64,000 bases of DNA from Brevibacillus centrosporus. Lineage in GTDB: Bacteria; Bacillota; Bacilli; Brevibacillales; Brevibacillaceae. This document shows positions 34,242 to 43,342 of this stretch, piece by piece. The notes below the pieces were generated by a model. The model saw only the letters and a list, made by a program, of their open reading frames with translations, was not told the origin of the DNA and did no database searches. The stretch spans positions 434,001-498,000 of the forward strand of contig NZ_RHHP01000001.1 of assembly GCF_003710815.1 (NCBI RefSeq), written 5' to 3'. A program made the translations under genes and the position numbers. Position 1 is the stretch's first letter, and each line of letters opens with the position of its first letter.

Positions 34242-34630
34242 GGCGTCTTCTCTCCTCGTTGATAGTGGGCAATCCATTGGCCGACGAGCTCCTGACATTC
34301 CGCCCGCAGGATTTCGATCGAATAGATCGCTTCTCGCAAATATCCGCGCTGCCGGTAGTGCACCACGTAGACATGCCCCTGTCTTTGGTAGCTGACCACT
34401 ACACATCCTTGCTGCCGCAGCAGACGGCGCAGCTGATGATGCTGCCGCTCTGCCCAGCGGGAAATCTCTGGAAACAGCCAGTCATAAACAGCCTGGTAGG
34501 ACAGCTTCAGCGGCACGACCCGGACCTTCCCCAAATCTACCATGACAACACGAAACAGGATGCCAAACAGAATGTACAAGCGCATCATCTCCTGCTCACC
34601 CTCTGGTACTCCCGCCTGCTGCTCGGTCAC
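34238..34630 (-). CDS. Uncharacterised protein of the SOS polymerase cassette
   Basis: 130 aa, overlapping the polymerase by 4 bp at its start and the YolD gene by 4 bp at its end, which indicates tight translational coupling. A hydrophobic stretch near residue 20-33 (LFGILFRVVMVDLG) is followed by a basic, Gln/Arg-rich region (RWAERQHHQLRRLLRQQG) and a Tyr-rich part (VVSYQRQGHVYVVHYRQRGY). Family not recognised. Its place inside an SOS-controlled unit suggests an accessory role for the polymerase or a damage-response function. Confidence 0.75.
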   Translation of the reverse strand: MTEQQAGVPEGEQEMMRLYILFGILFRVVMVDLGKVRVVPLKLSYQAVYDWLFPEISRWAERQHHQLRRLLRQQGCVVVSYQRQGHVYVVHYRQRGYLREAIYSIEILRAECQELVGQWIAHYQRGEKTP

Positions 34631-35868
34631 TTGTAGTGGCCCCCGATCTTGCGGGCACGCTCTTTGGCCTGACCAGCTCCCAAAAGGGACGCCGCCCGCA
34701 GGATCGCATCCTGACCATAGCGGGTGCGAATGTCATCCATCGCATGGGCGAGCGAACGGCGCTTGTGATTATCCGTAAACAGATTGAGCTGCAGAACGTT
34801 GTCTGGCACCAGCTTGCTCAGCGTCACACCGATGCTGCGCACGGGAGTCTTTTGCCAGTGCCGGTCAAAGAGACAGCATGCCGCCTCATACAGCGTCATC
34901 ACGTCGTTGGTCTGCTCCTCCAGCTTCATCTGCCTGCCAAACCCGTTCAGCGCATCGAGATCGGCGCCGCGGCAGCCGACAGACAGCACAGACCCCATCA
35001 GCTCTTTGCTCCGCGCCCGTCGGCACACCTCCTCGCACAGCTCCAGCAGCACGACCTTGATCTCCGCTCCCGTATGATAGTCCCGTGGCAGCGTCATATG
35101 ATGGCCGATCCCTTTTTGCGTATCGTACGTATTCAGGGAGACAGGCGAGTCATCGAGACCTCTGGCAGTTCGCCACAGCACCTCGCCATTCACCCCGAAA
35201 CGACGCATGAGCACGTTCGGAGCCATGTCCGCCAGCTGCCGGATCTGGTAAACCCCCATCCGATGAAAATGCCGCTTCATTCGCGAGCCTACGCCGAACA
35301 GCTTTTCAATCGGCAGCTTCCAAAGCGTGTCTGCCAGCTCCTCGCGCTTGAGCCAAAAAACACCCTGCTCCTGCTTCTTGGCGAAGTTGTCACAAGCCAT
35401 TTTCGCCAGCACTTTATTCTCGCCGATTCCCACACGGCAGTTAATCCCGGTCTCCATCCACACGCGCTGCCGGATTTGCGCAGCCATCTGCAGCACATCG
35501 CCAAACAAGTGCACGCTCCCGGTCACATCGAGAAATTGTTCGTCAATGGAATACGGCTCTACCTTATCTGTAAAGGACTCGAAAATCTGGGTAATCTGCA
35601 TCGAGATGCGGATGTACATTTCCATCCGCGGGCGAACAACGACGAGGTTGCGGCACTTTTGCTGCGCCTGCCACAAAGCTTCTGCCGTGACGACGCCGTA
35701 CGATTTGGCAATCGGGCATGCTGCCAGAACCACCCCGCTTCGCCGCTCCGGATCTCCCGCGACTACGATCGGCTGGTTTCGCAGCTGCGGATTGGCCGCC
35801 TTCTCGATACTGGCATAAAAGCTCTGCATATCGACCAAAAAAACGATGCGTTTGTTCGCATTGGCCAT
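34627..35868 (-). CDS. uvrX: Y-family DNA polymerase (UvrX/YqjW-like)
   Basis: A 413-aa lesion-bypass polymerase. Palm motifs: FLVDMQSFYASIEKA at the start (metal aspartate and steric-gate region) and VEPYSIDEQFLDVTG (SIDE/Q catalytic pair). The thumb HhH lies around LPIEKLFGVGSRMKRHFHRMG, and a little-finger domain follows. The length and the Q in SIDEQ fit the UvrX/YqjW branch rather than DinB. The ATG is preceded by AAGGAGA. LexA boxes upstream show SOS control. It is the first gene of a three-gene overlapping operon. Confidence 0.92.
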   Translation of the reverse strand: MANANKRIVFLVDMQSFYASIEKAANPQLRNQPIVVAGDPERRSGVVLAACPIAKSYGVVTAEALWQAQQKCRNLVVVRPRMEMYIRISMQITQIFESFTDKVEPYSIDEQFLDVTGSVHLFGDVLQMAAQIRQRVWMETGINCRVGIGENKVLAKMACDNFAKKQEQGVFWLKREELADTLWKLPIEKLFGVGSRMKRHFHRMGVYQIRQLADMAPNVLMRRFGVNGEVLWRTARGLDDSPVSLNTYDTQKGIGHHMTLPRDYHTGAEIKVVLLELCEEVCRRARSKELMGSVLSVGCRGADLDALNGFGRQMKLEEQTNDVMTLYEAACCLFDRHWQKTPVRSIGVTLSKLVPDNVLQLNLFTDNHKRRSLAHAMDDIRTRYGQDAILRAASLLGAGQAKERARKIGGHYK

Positions 35869-35888
35869 ATCGCCATCTCCTTAAACAA

Positions 35889-35900
35889 GAACAAGTGTTC
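35889..35900. promoter_or_regulatory. LexA (DinR) box 1
   Basis: GAAC-AAGT-GTTC, an exact match to the Gram-positive GAACN4GTTC core, 20-30 bp before the polymerase start codon. Confidence 0.85.
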
Positions 35901-35924
35901 GTTACCTTCTTGTTCTTAGTATAG

Positions 35925-35938
35925 CAAACAAACGTTCG
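35925..35938. promoter_or_regulatory. LexA (DinR) box 2, one mismatch
   Basis: On the minus strand CGAAC-GTTT-GTTTG, matching CGAACN4GTTCG except for one base. It lies directly upstream of the -10 box TATACT, so a repressor here would exclude RNA polymerase. Confidence 0.7.
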
Positions 35939-36071
35939 CTTTTATACCTTTTCGCCACAAGAAATTTTTTGGTAATTTTTTCTGGGCACAGAGGGGAAAA
36001 GTGGCACCTGGGCGAATCCAGTTCCTGTATGCAAATAGCTTAGCGATTCTCTACGAAAGAAGGAGATCACC

Positions 36072-36431
36072 ATGAAAGCTTCTCCCCTGCTTTCTGAAGT
36101 TGGCGCAGTATTTGTTCCGGTACAGCACATAGAGGAAGCCCGCGACTGGTATTGCCGTATCCTCGGAATTGACGCCGATCAGGACATCTTGTTCGGGCAT
36201 CTGTACTGCATCCCACTGCAAAAGGGCGTCACCCTGATTTTAGACAGCAAGATTTTCCCGAAAAAAACGCCTAGCGATGCTCCTCTGTTTCACTTCAACA
36301 CTCAGGATATCGAAGCGGCTTACCAACATATGCAGGAGCTTGACGTAGAACTGGTAAGCGGCATCGAAAACGGGCACTGGTTTACCTTTCGCGACCCGGA
36401 TCGCAACGTACTGATGGTCTGCAAATGCTAA
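36072..36431 (+). CDS. VOC-superfamily (glyoxalase-like) protein
   Basis: A 119-aa one-domain vicinal-oxygen-chelate protein with paired beta-alpha-beta modules: EVGAVFVPVQHIEEARDWYC then LFHFNTQDIEAAYQHMQELD and HWFTFRDPDRNVLMVCKC. The metal glutamate/histidine pattern is only partly evident. Function could be antibiotic binding, dioxygenase or isomerase; not predictable. GAAGGAGA lies upstream of the ATG. It is monocistronic. Confidence 0.85.
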   Translation: MKASPLLSEVGAVFVPVQHIEEARDWYCRILGIDADQDILFGHLYCIPLQKGVTLILDSKIFPKKTPSDAPLFHFNTQDIEAAYQHMQELDVELVSGIENGHWFTFRDPDRNVLMVCKC

Positions 36432-36479
36432 ATGGCCCCATCCAGATCTTGCGCATTTGATCGCGGAAAAACAGAAACA

Positions 36480-36518
36480 GGCCAACCTGCCGGATCCGTC
36501 ATCCTCGCCGGGTTGGCC
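36480..36518 (-). terminator. Possible terminator of the large lipoprotein gene
   Basis: GGCCAACC / GGTTGGCC stem with a second nested CCGG pair. On the minus strand it is followed by TGTTTCTGTTTTTCC, an interrupted T-run. Confidence 0.4.
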
Positions 36519-36602
36519 CAACCTCATGATTCGATGGAACGCACACGCATCACCATCGCAGAAAAAGCAAAGGCTGCGCAAATGCCTCAAAGCAGCGGAC
36601 AG

Positions 36603-38159
36603 CTAATTGGCAAGATCCCGCTCACTATGCACGAGCAGCCACTTCCCGTCCTGACTTGCCCCTATCACACCAAACCCAATAGACAGCCCTTCCAAAATGA
36701 CACTCTCCTGCCGCAGGTCCGCATCAAAGATATGCAGCGATTGAGTTGCTAGGCTGCCCGCTTTCCCCTCCTGCCAATTTACATACGCCAAAAGATGCGT
36801 ACCGGGCACCCAGACCCCCGAACGATCCAATTCCCCTACTTTGTCCTTCCCTTGGTACAGTCCGCCATTAAAGTACATCTGATATTTCCCGTCATCCGAC
36901 TGATCGTAGCCCGCCCACGAGTCCTCGGCAACAGGAGGATTCCAAGGGATGACCTTCTCGGTTTTCCAGTCATAGCGCTGCCGGATTTCAAGCAGGCTGT
37001 CTGCGCTCTTTCGCATGATAAAAGTCGCATACCTTCCATTGTCCATAAACGTGACTGGCAGCGTCAAGCCGTCCGCCTCGCTCGTCGGGATCGTGCCTTT
37101 CACAGCACCGGGCAGACGCGTCTGCGCACCCGTTTCTAGGTTGACCAGCAAGAGATCCAGATCCTGTTTTTGCTGCGCGGGGCCTGTCGCCAATAAAACA
37201 TAGTGACGGTTATGGCTGAAGCTCGCCCCATGCACGAACCCATTTACTTTGATAGGAATCGCCCACTCGTTTTCTGGTACGGACACACCCTCTTGCGGCT
37301 GGGCGTAGAAAAATCCGCGCCGATCTGCCACAAAGGTCCCTTCTCCTCGATAGTTCACGGTCAGCTCAAAGGGGTAGCGAGTCAGTGAGTTTTTGTCCAG
37401 GTCATAGATCGCATACAAAGGAATATGATGCGCGTCGCACTCGCAGTATTGCTTGTAACGGTACATCAGTACATATCGCCGTTCATTGTCCAAAATGGTC
37501 GAAGCCATATAAGGAGCAGGAAAGCCAGAGACCTTTTTTAGCTGTGCTCCATCCAGCGAGACCTGCCAAATCTGACTAGGGACGACAGCTACCGCTCGAA
37601 AATCGAGATTGTCTGCAATCACTCTTCCTTTTTGCGTTTTGGCACCTGCAGCATTCAGCCAGTACTCAGGGCTGGCTTGATTCAAATCTGGCTGCTGGGC
37701 CAAGGTCACCAGCAAACGCAGCTGCCTGTCATGAACCCAGTGAAACGCAAGTGACGGCTCCACATAATGAATCTGGGAGGTGTCTTTGGCGTGCTGGCGA
37801 ACAACGGCTTCTACACTGCCACGATCCATCGGTTCACGGAAAAAGAAGCTGTACGACTGCGGTGTATTCCCGACAACCGTACGGATAGGAGAGTGAAGCT
37901 GCGGCTCCTCGTCCAGCTGTATGCGCACATCCTCTTTCATTTCATCGTAGACGAAAATGACTTCCTCTGGGTGCCACTCTGCAGGAGCAGCAGGCTGGGA
38001 AAGAGGAGGCACGGCATTTGCTGGCGGCGGCTCATGAGGGACCGAGGGTGACTCGATTCCTCCGGGTCCTGTGCTCACCGGTCCAGGGCTGCATGCAGCA
38101 GCAGACAAAATGACGGCCAAAAACAACCATCCCCAAGGTATGAAGCGAAGCAAACGCAT
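36603..38159 (-). CDS. Large lipoprotein, probable beta-propeller
   Basis: A 518-aa protein. The signal peptide ends in a lipobox LSAAACS (Cys23), so it is a membrane-attached extracytoplasmic protein. A Pro/Ser linker (residues ~25-60) leads to a region with repeating W/Y-rich strands such as SFSHNRHYVLLATG, YDQSDDGKYQMYFNGG and ASQDGKWLLVHS, which resemble WD40-like propeller blades (DG-K-x motif). No catalytic motif is seen. The family is unknown. A G/C hairpin (36480-36518) lies beyond the 3' end and may terminate it. Confidence 0.78.
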   Translation of the reverse strand: MRLLRFIPWGWLFLAVILSAAACSPGPVSTGPGGIESPSVPHEPPPANAVPPLSQPAAPAEWHPEEVIFVYDEMKEDVRIQLDEEPQLHSPIRTVVGNTPQSYSFFFREPMDRGSVEAVVRQHAKDTSQIHYVEPSLAFHWVHDRQLRLLVTLAQQPDLNQASPEYWLNAAGAKTQKGRVIADNLDFRAVAVVPSQIWQVSLDGAQLKKVSGFPAPYMASTILDNERRYVLMYRYKQYCECDAHHIPLYAIYDLDKNSLTRYPFELTVNYRGEGTFVADRRGFFYAQPQEGVSVPENEWAIPIKVNGFVHGASFSHNRHYVLLATGPAQQKQDLDLLLVNLETGAQTRLPGAVKGTIPTSEADGLTLPVTFMDNGRYATFIMRKSADSLLEIRQRYDWKTEKVIPWNPPVAEDSWAGYDQSDDGKYQMYFNGGLYQGKDKVGELDRSGVWVPGTHLLAYVNWQEGKAGSLATQSLHIFDADLRQESVILEGLSIGFGVIGASQDGKWLLVHSERDLAN

Positions 38160-38284
38160 GAAAGAACCGCCTCTCTATGGATCCTTGTCATTTTCCTTAA
38201 TATGGATATTGACGCTACGAAAGCTGGAATCGTTTCAAACGATCAGGGTAAATTTTGTTCGTTCTCCCCCGCTGTTCGCATACC

Positions 38285-38318
38285 AAAAAGAGCCTCCCCT
38301 GTTCTCACAGAGAAGACT
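38285..38318 (-). terminator. Terminator of recG
   Basis: On the minus strand AGTCTTCTCTGT-GAGA-ACAGGGGAGGCT, a 12-bp stem with several G-U pairs, then CTTTTT. Confidence 0.65.
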
Positions 38319-38342
38319 CTCCACCAATACCTGCTTTTGCAT

Positions 38343-40397
38343 TTAGTCGAACACGATTCCGTCCAGTACACCCTCGCGCTTTAAGTACTCCCTCAGCCAA
38401 TGGTACTGGGCGTCATGCCAAAACGACCTCTCCGCTACCAGTCTGGCGGTTTCCTGTCTGGCGACCTCCAGTGCTTTGTAATCACTCAAGAGATCCGCCA
38501 CTTTAAACTCTGGGACGCCGCTCTGCTTGGTTCCGAAAAAATCACCCGGCCCGCGCAGCTCCAAGTCTCGCTGCGACAGCTCAAACCCGTCTGTTGTCTC
38601 ACACATGACGCGCATCCGCTCTTTTCCGATCTCCGACTTGGGATCAGCAATCAGCACGCAGTAGGACTGCTCCGAGCCACGGCCGACACGTCCCCGCAGC
38701 TGATGCAGCTGTGCGAGACCAAAGCGCTCGGCATCGTAAATGATCATGTAGGTAGCATTCGGCACATTTACCCCTACCTCAACAACCGTTGTGGAGACGA
38801 GCACCGCATGCTCTCCAGCGAGAAAAGCCTGCATCACCGCATCCTTTTCTTTGGCAGGCAGGCGCCCGTGCATCAAGCCTACGCCAAACTCAGGAAATAC
38901 ATGCGTCAGCTGCGCGTGAACATCAATCGCATTTTGCACGTCCAGCTTTTCCGATTCTTCGATCAACGGACAAATGACATAGGCCTGTCTTCCTTTGCGC
39001 AGCTCGTCACGCATTTGCTCCAAAACCGCGGGGAACTGATCGTGCTTTTTCCACGTCGTCTCAATCGGCTTGCGGCCGGCAGGCATCTGGTCGATGGTAG
39101 AGACATCCATATCGCCAAATGCGGTGATCGCCAGCGTCCGTGGAATCGGTGTCGCCGTCATGAACAGGACATCGGGAGTCAGGCCTTTGTTGCGCAAAAT
39201 CCGCCGCTGCTCAACCCCAAAGCGATGCTGCTCATCCGTAATGACCAAGCCCAGTCGTGAAAAAAACACATCCTCCTGAATCAAGGCGTGTGTACCGACG
39301 ATGACATCGATAAGCCCCATCTGCAGAGAGCCGATGACTTCACGTCTGCGCTTGGCCGTCAGCGAGCCGGAGAGCAGCGCGACCTCGATCCCGTATGGCG
39401 AAAGTAAAGCCGTGAGGGACTGAACGTGCTGCTCCGCCAAAATTTCCGTCGGCACCATCAGCGCCCCTTGGAAACCTGCCTTGACAGCCGCGATCAGCGC
39501 GATGGCAGCTACGACCGTCTTTCCGGAACCTACGTCCCCTTGCAGCAAGCGATTCATCGAATGGGGAGAGCGCATGTCATCCAAAATTTCTTTGACGACC
39601 CGTTTTTGCGCATCCGTCAGCGGGAAGGGCAGAGAAGAAATGAACTGCCGAACCTCATCCATCGGAATCGTGAGCGCCATGCCTTCGGTTTGCTGACGAT
39701 TCACCCGGCGCAGCGCCTGAATTTTTAACTGGAATAAAAAGAGCTCCTCGAACATGATTCGCCGCCGCGCTTGGCGCCCATTTTCGGCATTGACAGGAAA
39801 GTGAATCGAATGAATGGCATCGACCCGCGGCATCAGCCGATAGCGCTCGACGATGTAGGGCGGCAGAATTTCCGGTATCTCCTGACCGTACTCTCGCAAA
39901 GCCTGCTGGATCGTTTTCCGCAGCAGGTTATGCGTGACATCCCCGCCCAGCGGATAAACGGGAGCCAGCTCTCCACGCTTGGCAGCGCGGTCGGAATCCG
40001 CCTCCGTCATCTCATTTACCGTGACCTGCAGCTTGTGCTTGTCCCATTTTCCCGTGATGAGAATTTCTTTGCCCGGCGACAGCCTGCTTTTCACAAACGT
40101 CTGGTTGAACCAAACAGCCGTAACCACCACCCGGTCCATGACTACCTTGACGGAAATGCGCGATTTGCCCTTGCCATAAAAACGAACAGAGGGTTCGCCG
40201 TATACCGTACCTGCCAGCGTGACCCTCTCTCCGTCTTTGACCTCTGTCAAATCGCGAACACGGTAGTCTTCATAACGGGTCGGGAAGTACTCCAGCAGAT
40301 CTCCTACGCTGTGAATCCCCAAACCGCCAAAAGCTTTTGCCCGCTCTTCCCCTACCCCGTGAAGCTGGGAGACGGGAGCTTGATAAGCCGTCGTCAT
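38343..40397 (-). CDS. recG: ATP-dependent DNA helicase RecG
   Basis: 684 aa from the ATG at 40397. The N-terminal wedge domain begins VSQLHGVGEERAKAFGGLGI. The helicase core has Walker A LQGDVGSGKT, a Walker B DEQH box (VITDEQHRFGVEQR), FMTATPIPRTLA and motif VI QLRGRVGRGSEQSYC. RecG remodels stalled replication forks and Holliday junctions. The start ATG overlaps the sdaAA stop as TAATG. The longer 720-aa reading extends into sdaAA and is rejected. This coupling to sdaA is the same as in Bacillus. Confidence 0.96.
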   Translation of the reverse strand: MTTAYQAPVSQLHGVGEERAKAFGGLGIHSVGDLLEYFPTRYEDYRVRDLTEVKDGERVTLAGTVYGEPSVRFYGKGKSRISVKVVMDRVVVTAVWFNQTFVKSRLSPGKEILITGKWDKHKLQVTVNEMTEADSDRAAKRGELAPVYPLGGDVTHNLLRKTIQQALREYGQEIPEILPPYIVERYRLMPRVDAIHSIHFPVNAENGRQARRRIMFEELFLFQLKIQALRRVNRQQTEGMALTIPMDEVRQFISSLPFPLTDAQKRVVKEILDDMRSPHSMNRLLQGDVGSGKTVVAAIALIAAVKAGFQGALMVPTEILAEQHVQSLTALLSPYGIEVALLSGSLTAKRRREVIGSLQMGLIDVIVGTHALIQEDVFFSRLGLVITDEQHRFGVEQRRILRNKGLTPDVLFMTATPIPRTLAITAFGDMDVSTIDQMPAGRKPIETTWKKHDQFPAVLEQMRDELRKGRQAYVICPLIEESEKLDVQNAIDVHAQLTHVFPEFGVGLMHGRLPAKEKDAVMQAFLAGEHAVLVSTTVVEVGVNVPNATYMIIYDAERFGLAQLHQLRGRVGRGSEQSYCVLIADPKSEIGKERMRVMCETTDGFELSQRDLELRGPGDFFGTKQSGVPEFKVADLLSDYKALEVARQETARLVAERSFWHDAQYHWLREYLKREGVLDGIVFD

Positions 40398-41281
40398 TAC
40401 TTCTCCATCCGTACGCCAAAAATCTTCGCTTCGATTTGGCGCCCTGTCTGAGTCGCGGCCAGTCCGCCCTGGGCCGTCTCTTTCAGCGTTGTCGGCATTG
40501 CGCAACCGATCCGGTACATCGCTTCGATGACTTCATCTGTCGGAATGACGCTCTTGATGCCCGCCATCGCCATGTCTGCCGCCACCGTAGCGATCGCAGC
40601 CCCCATCGCATTGCGCTTGACACAAGGTACTTCCACCAGTCCAGCCACGGGGTCACAGACCAGACCAAGCATGTTTTTCAAAGCAATCGCTACCGCTTGC
40701 GCCGATTCCTCCGGCGTGCCGCCCGCGATCTCTACGATTGCCGCAGCTGCCATCGCGGTCGCCGAACCGACTTCTGCCTGGCAGCCTCCAGCTGCACCGG
40801 AAATAAACGCGTTGTTCGCGATACAATAACCGATTGCGCCAGCAGTAAACAAGTAGTTCACCATCTCATCCCGTGTCGGCTGGAGCTTGTCTGATACTGC
40901 AAACAGGGTACCTGGAACAATGCCGCAAGCCCCAGCGGTAGGAGTCGCGACGATGGTTCCCATAGCCGCATTGACTTCGTTGACCGCGACAGACATCGAA
41001 ACCGCATTCAAAAGTGTGGGTCCCGATAAGAAGGTCTTGTTCTTCATATATTCTTGCAGCTTTTTGGCATCGCCGCCTGTCAGCCCGCTATGCGAGCGGA
41101 TGTCCTCTGTGAGGCCGCGACGAACTGCTTTTTCCATAACGTCCAGATTGGCGTACATATCCTGCATGATGGCATCCCGACTACGCTGGGATACTTCCAT
41201 CTCTGCTTCGATCATCACTTCAGAGATTTTCTTTCCTTGTGATTCCGCCAATTCAACCAGCTCAGCCACATTCCGAAACAT
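40397..41281 (-). CDS. sdaAA: L-serine dehydratase, alpha subunit
   Basis: A 294-aa iron-sulphur subunit. The expected Cys residues lie in GACGIVPGTLFAV, AAGGCQAEVG and LVCDPVAGLVEVPCVKRNAMG, which ligate the [4Fe-4S] cluster. With SdaAB it converts L-serine to pyruvate and ammonia. GAGGAG lies about 12 bp upstream. It is followed by recG (TAATG) and preceded by sdaAB. Confidence 0.95.
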   Translation of the reverse strand: MFRNVAELVELAESQGKKISEVMIEAEMEVSQRSRDAIMQDMYANLDVMEKAVRRGLTEDIRSHSGLTGGDAKKLQEYMKNKTFLSGPTLLNAVSMSVAVNEVNAAMGTIVATPTAGACGIVPGTLFAVSDKLQPTRDEMVNYLFTAGAIGYCIANNAFISGAAGGCQAEVGSATAMAAAAIVEIAGGTPEESAQAVAIALKNMLGLVCDPVAGLVEVPCVKRNAMGAAIATVAADMAMAGIKSVIPTDEVIEAMYRIGCAMPTTLKETAQGGLAATQTGRQIEAKIFGVRMEK

Positions 41282-41334
41282 CTTGTTTGTTCACTCCTCT
41301 ATTCCCTGCTGTCTTGTGCCCATGATCATCTGCG

Positions 41335-42000
41335 CTAGTTCAACGAAAGCAAGGAAACGTCAAATACGTAAGGAATCTGCCGGATTTCCTCCAGCACCTC
41401 TGCGGAAACAGGAGCATCCGTCTCGATTGCCATTAAAGCACGCGCCCCGCGATCGTGACGAGAAACCTCCATCAGCCCTACATTGATTTTGTGCTGCGTC
41501 AGGATTTTGGCGACAGCCGCAATCATCCCGAAGCGGTCTTCATGCAATACCAGCATCGTCGGGCTGTCAAAGCCCAGCTGCAGCGTAAAGCCGTTAATCT
41601 CCAGCACTTCAATTTTCCCCCCACCGATCGAAACGCCGACAACCTCGATTGACTCCTGGTCGTCTGACAACTTGATACGAGCGGTGTTGGGATGCTCCGT
41701 CAAGACTTCCGACGTAGTCAAATCCACTTCCATCCCTGCTTTTTCAGCAATCAGAAGCGAATTTTTCAAGCGCAAGTCTGATGTGTCAAAATCGAGAATC
41801 CCCGCGACCGTTGCCACGTCAGAGCCATGCCCTTGATACGTCTTTGCAAACGAGCCGTAGAAGGTGATCTTAGCACGCTTTGGCTCTTTGCCAAACAGCT
41901 TACGCGCCACCCTGCCGATGCGCGCCGCACCTGCTGTATGGGAACTCGACGGTCCTACCATAATGGGACCGATAATATCAAATACGCTTTTGTACTTCAA
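41335..42000 (-). CDS. sdaAB: L-serine dehydratase, beta subunit
   Basis: A 221-aa subunit starting at a TTG eight bases after AGGAGGAGA. The N-terminal domain holds GPIMVGPSSSHTAGAARIGR (substrate loop) and the C-terminal ACT domain is visible (LVLHEDRFGMIAAVAKILTQ). It pairs with SdaAA 53 bp downstream. Its position, upstream of sdaAA and recG, is conserved with B. subtilis. Confidence 0.95.
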   Translation of the reverse strand: MKYKSVFDIIGPIMVGPSSSHTAGAARIGRVARKLFGKEPKRAKITFYGSFAKTYQGHGSDVATVAGILDFDTSDLRLKNSLLIAEKAGMEVDLTTSEVLTEHPNTARIKLSDDQESIEVVGVSIGGGKIEVLEINGFTLQLGFDSPTMLVLHEDRFGMIAAVAKILTQHKINVGLMEVSRHDRGARALMAIETDAPVSAEVLEEIRQIPYVFDVSLLSLN

Positions 42001-42132
42001 CCGCCTTCTCCTCCTGATATCACAAGGGGTTCAACAAGATTCACTCTCATTGTATCCTACCGATTCCCAAAGCGCTACAGGTTTCACGAGCAGGCTACAG
42101 TCCGCCGTTAGAGCAGAAAGATAGCGCAGACA

Positions 42133-42411
42133 CTAGCGCTTTTTTTTCAAAATGGTATTCCATTTCTCCAGCCATCGTGCGAGCCTTTCACTTTGATGCT
42201 GCCGTCCACTTGCACCTTCACTTGCAGCAAATAGTCTACGCAGCGGATTATTTGCACTGGCTTTCATCACAAAGGTTACCTCCGACTGTCCCCAGCGTTC
42301 GTCCTCGACGACGATCCCTTCCGTAGAAGCTTTCCCTTCTTTGTACTGCACATTACCATTTGCGTCCGTCATTTTGAGGACCGTTACGCCTGTGCCGGCA
42401 AAGACGGACAA
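42133..42411 (-). CDS. Small hypothetical protein between degV and sdaAB
   Basis: About 92 aa from a TTG that follows AAGAGGAGA with very short spacing; the true start is uncertain. The reading VEDERWGQSEVTFVMKASANNP then a Lys/Arg-rich end (WLEKWNTILKKKR) is protein-like. The frame opens just after the degV terminator, so it would need its own promoter or read-through. There is no family match by eye. Retained as probable. Confidence 0.45.
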   Translation of the reverse strand: MSVFAGTGVTVLKMTDANGNVQYKEGKASTEGIVVEDERWGQSEVTFVMKASANNPLRRLFAASEGASGRQHQSERLARWLEKWNTILKKKR

Positions 42412-42422
42412 TCTCCTCTTGG

Positions 42423-42464
42423 CAAAAAAAGACACCCCCGAAACAATCGAGAATGTCTTTTTTC
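42423..42464 (-). terminator. Terminator of degV
   Basis: On the minus strand AAAAAAGACA / TGTCTTTTTTT stem, ending in a seven-T run, right after the degV stop codon. Confidence 0.8.
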
Positions 42465-42466
42465 CA

Positions 42467-43321
42467 TCACGCTTTTACCATGACGATCCCTAGCAGGCCA
42501 GGCCCGGTATGAGTCCCAATCACAGGTCCGATCTCTTCCAAATGAGAGTCAGTCACTTGAAACTCTTGCTTGATCCGCTCCAATATTTCAGCTGCCTGAT
42601 CCGGTACGGAGCTATGCAGGACGGCAACCTTCACCGGTTTTCCCTGCGAGTACTCCTGCAATGCTTCCAGCACGCGGTTCAGCGCCTTTTTGGTACCTCT
42701 CACTTTGTCGAAAGCCGACACGTAGCCTACAGGGTCCAAGGTCAAGATTGGCTTGATGTTTAAAAGCGAGCCAATCACAGCTGCCGCACGACCGATCCGC
42801 CCGCCTTTTTGCAAAAACTCCAGCGTATCCACGATAAAATAGACCTGCACTTCATCCAGATAGCGGTCGATCATATCGAGAATCTGCTGCTTGCTCTTGC
42901 CTTCCTGTGCTGCCTTGGCTGCATCGACACAGATCATGCCGTGCACGTAGGAAGCTTTGCGGGAATCGATGACGGTAATATCGATGCTCTCTTCCAGCAT
43001 CGATTTGGCGATCATCGCAGACTGATACGTCCCGGACAAGGCAGCGGACAGCATGATCGCAATAATCTGCACATCCTTGCCGTACTTCTCGTAAATCGCC
43101 TTGTACGCTTCTGCAAACTCCAGAGGAGAAGGCTGAGAGGTAGTCGGTAAAACGCTCGACTGGCTCAGTTTTTCAAAAAAAGCAGTGGAGGAGATCGTGA
43201 CACCGTCCTGATAGGTTTCCGGTCCGAACATCACTTTCAACGGTACAGCCACAATCCCCAACGATTCCCGAACAGACGCATCAATATCCGAAGCACTGTC
43301 AGTAAGAATTACGATTGGCAT
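42467..43321 (-). CDS. DegV-family fatty-acid-binding protein (FakB-like)
   Basis: 284 aa from the ATG at 43321. The DegV fold has PIVILTDSASDI at the start, TSQPSP (lipid carboxylate contact) and a second domain with FLQKGGRIGRAAAVIGSLLNIKP. Such proteins bind a fatty acid and present it to FakA. The start lies 19 bp after the fakA stop, which supports the FakA-FakB partnership. Substrate preference is unknown. Confidence 0.9.
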   Translation of the reverse strand: MPIVILTDSASDIDASVRESLGIVAVPLKVMFGPETYQDGVTISSTAFFEKLSQSSVLPTTSQPSPLEFAEAYKAIYEKYGKDVQIIAIMLSAALSGTYQSAMIAKSMLEESIDITVIDSRKASYVHGMICVDAAKAAQEGKSKQQILDMIDRYLDEVQVYFIVDTLEFLQKGGRIGRAAAVIGSLLNIKPILTLDPVGYVSAFDKVRGTKKALNRVLEALQEYSQGKPVKVAVLHSSVPDQAAEILERIKQEFQVTDSHLEEIGPVIGTHTGPGLLGIVMVKA

Positions 43322-43342
43322 TCGCGAGAGCCCCTCTCCCAA

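Noticed and set aside
34636..35919. 427-aa plus-strand frame opposite uvrX
   Set aside because: Mirror of the polymerase gene; composition (H, L, R-rich) is typical of an antisense frame in a GC-rich gene.
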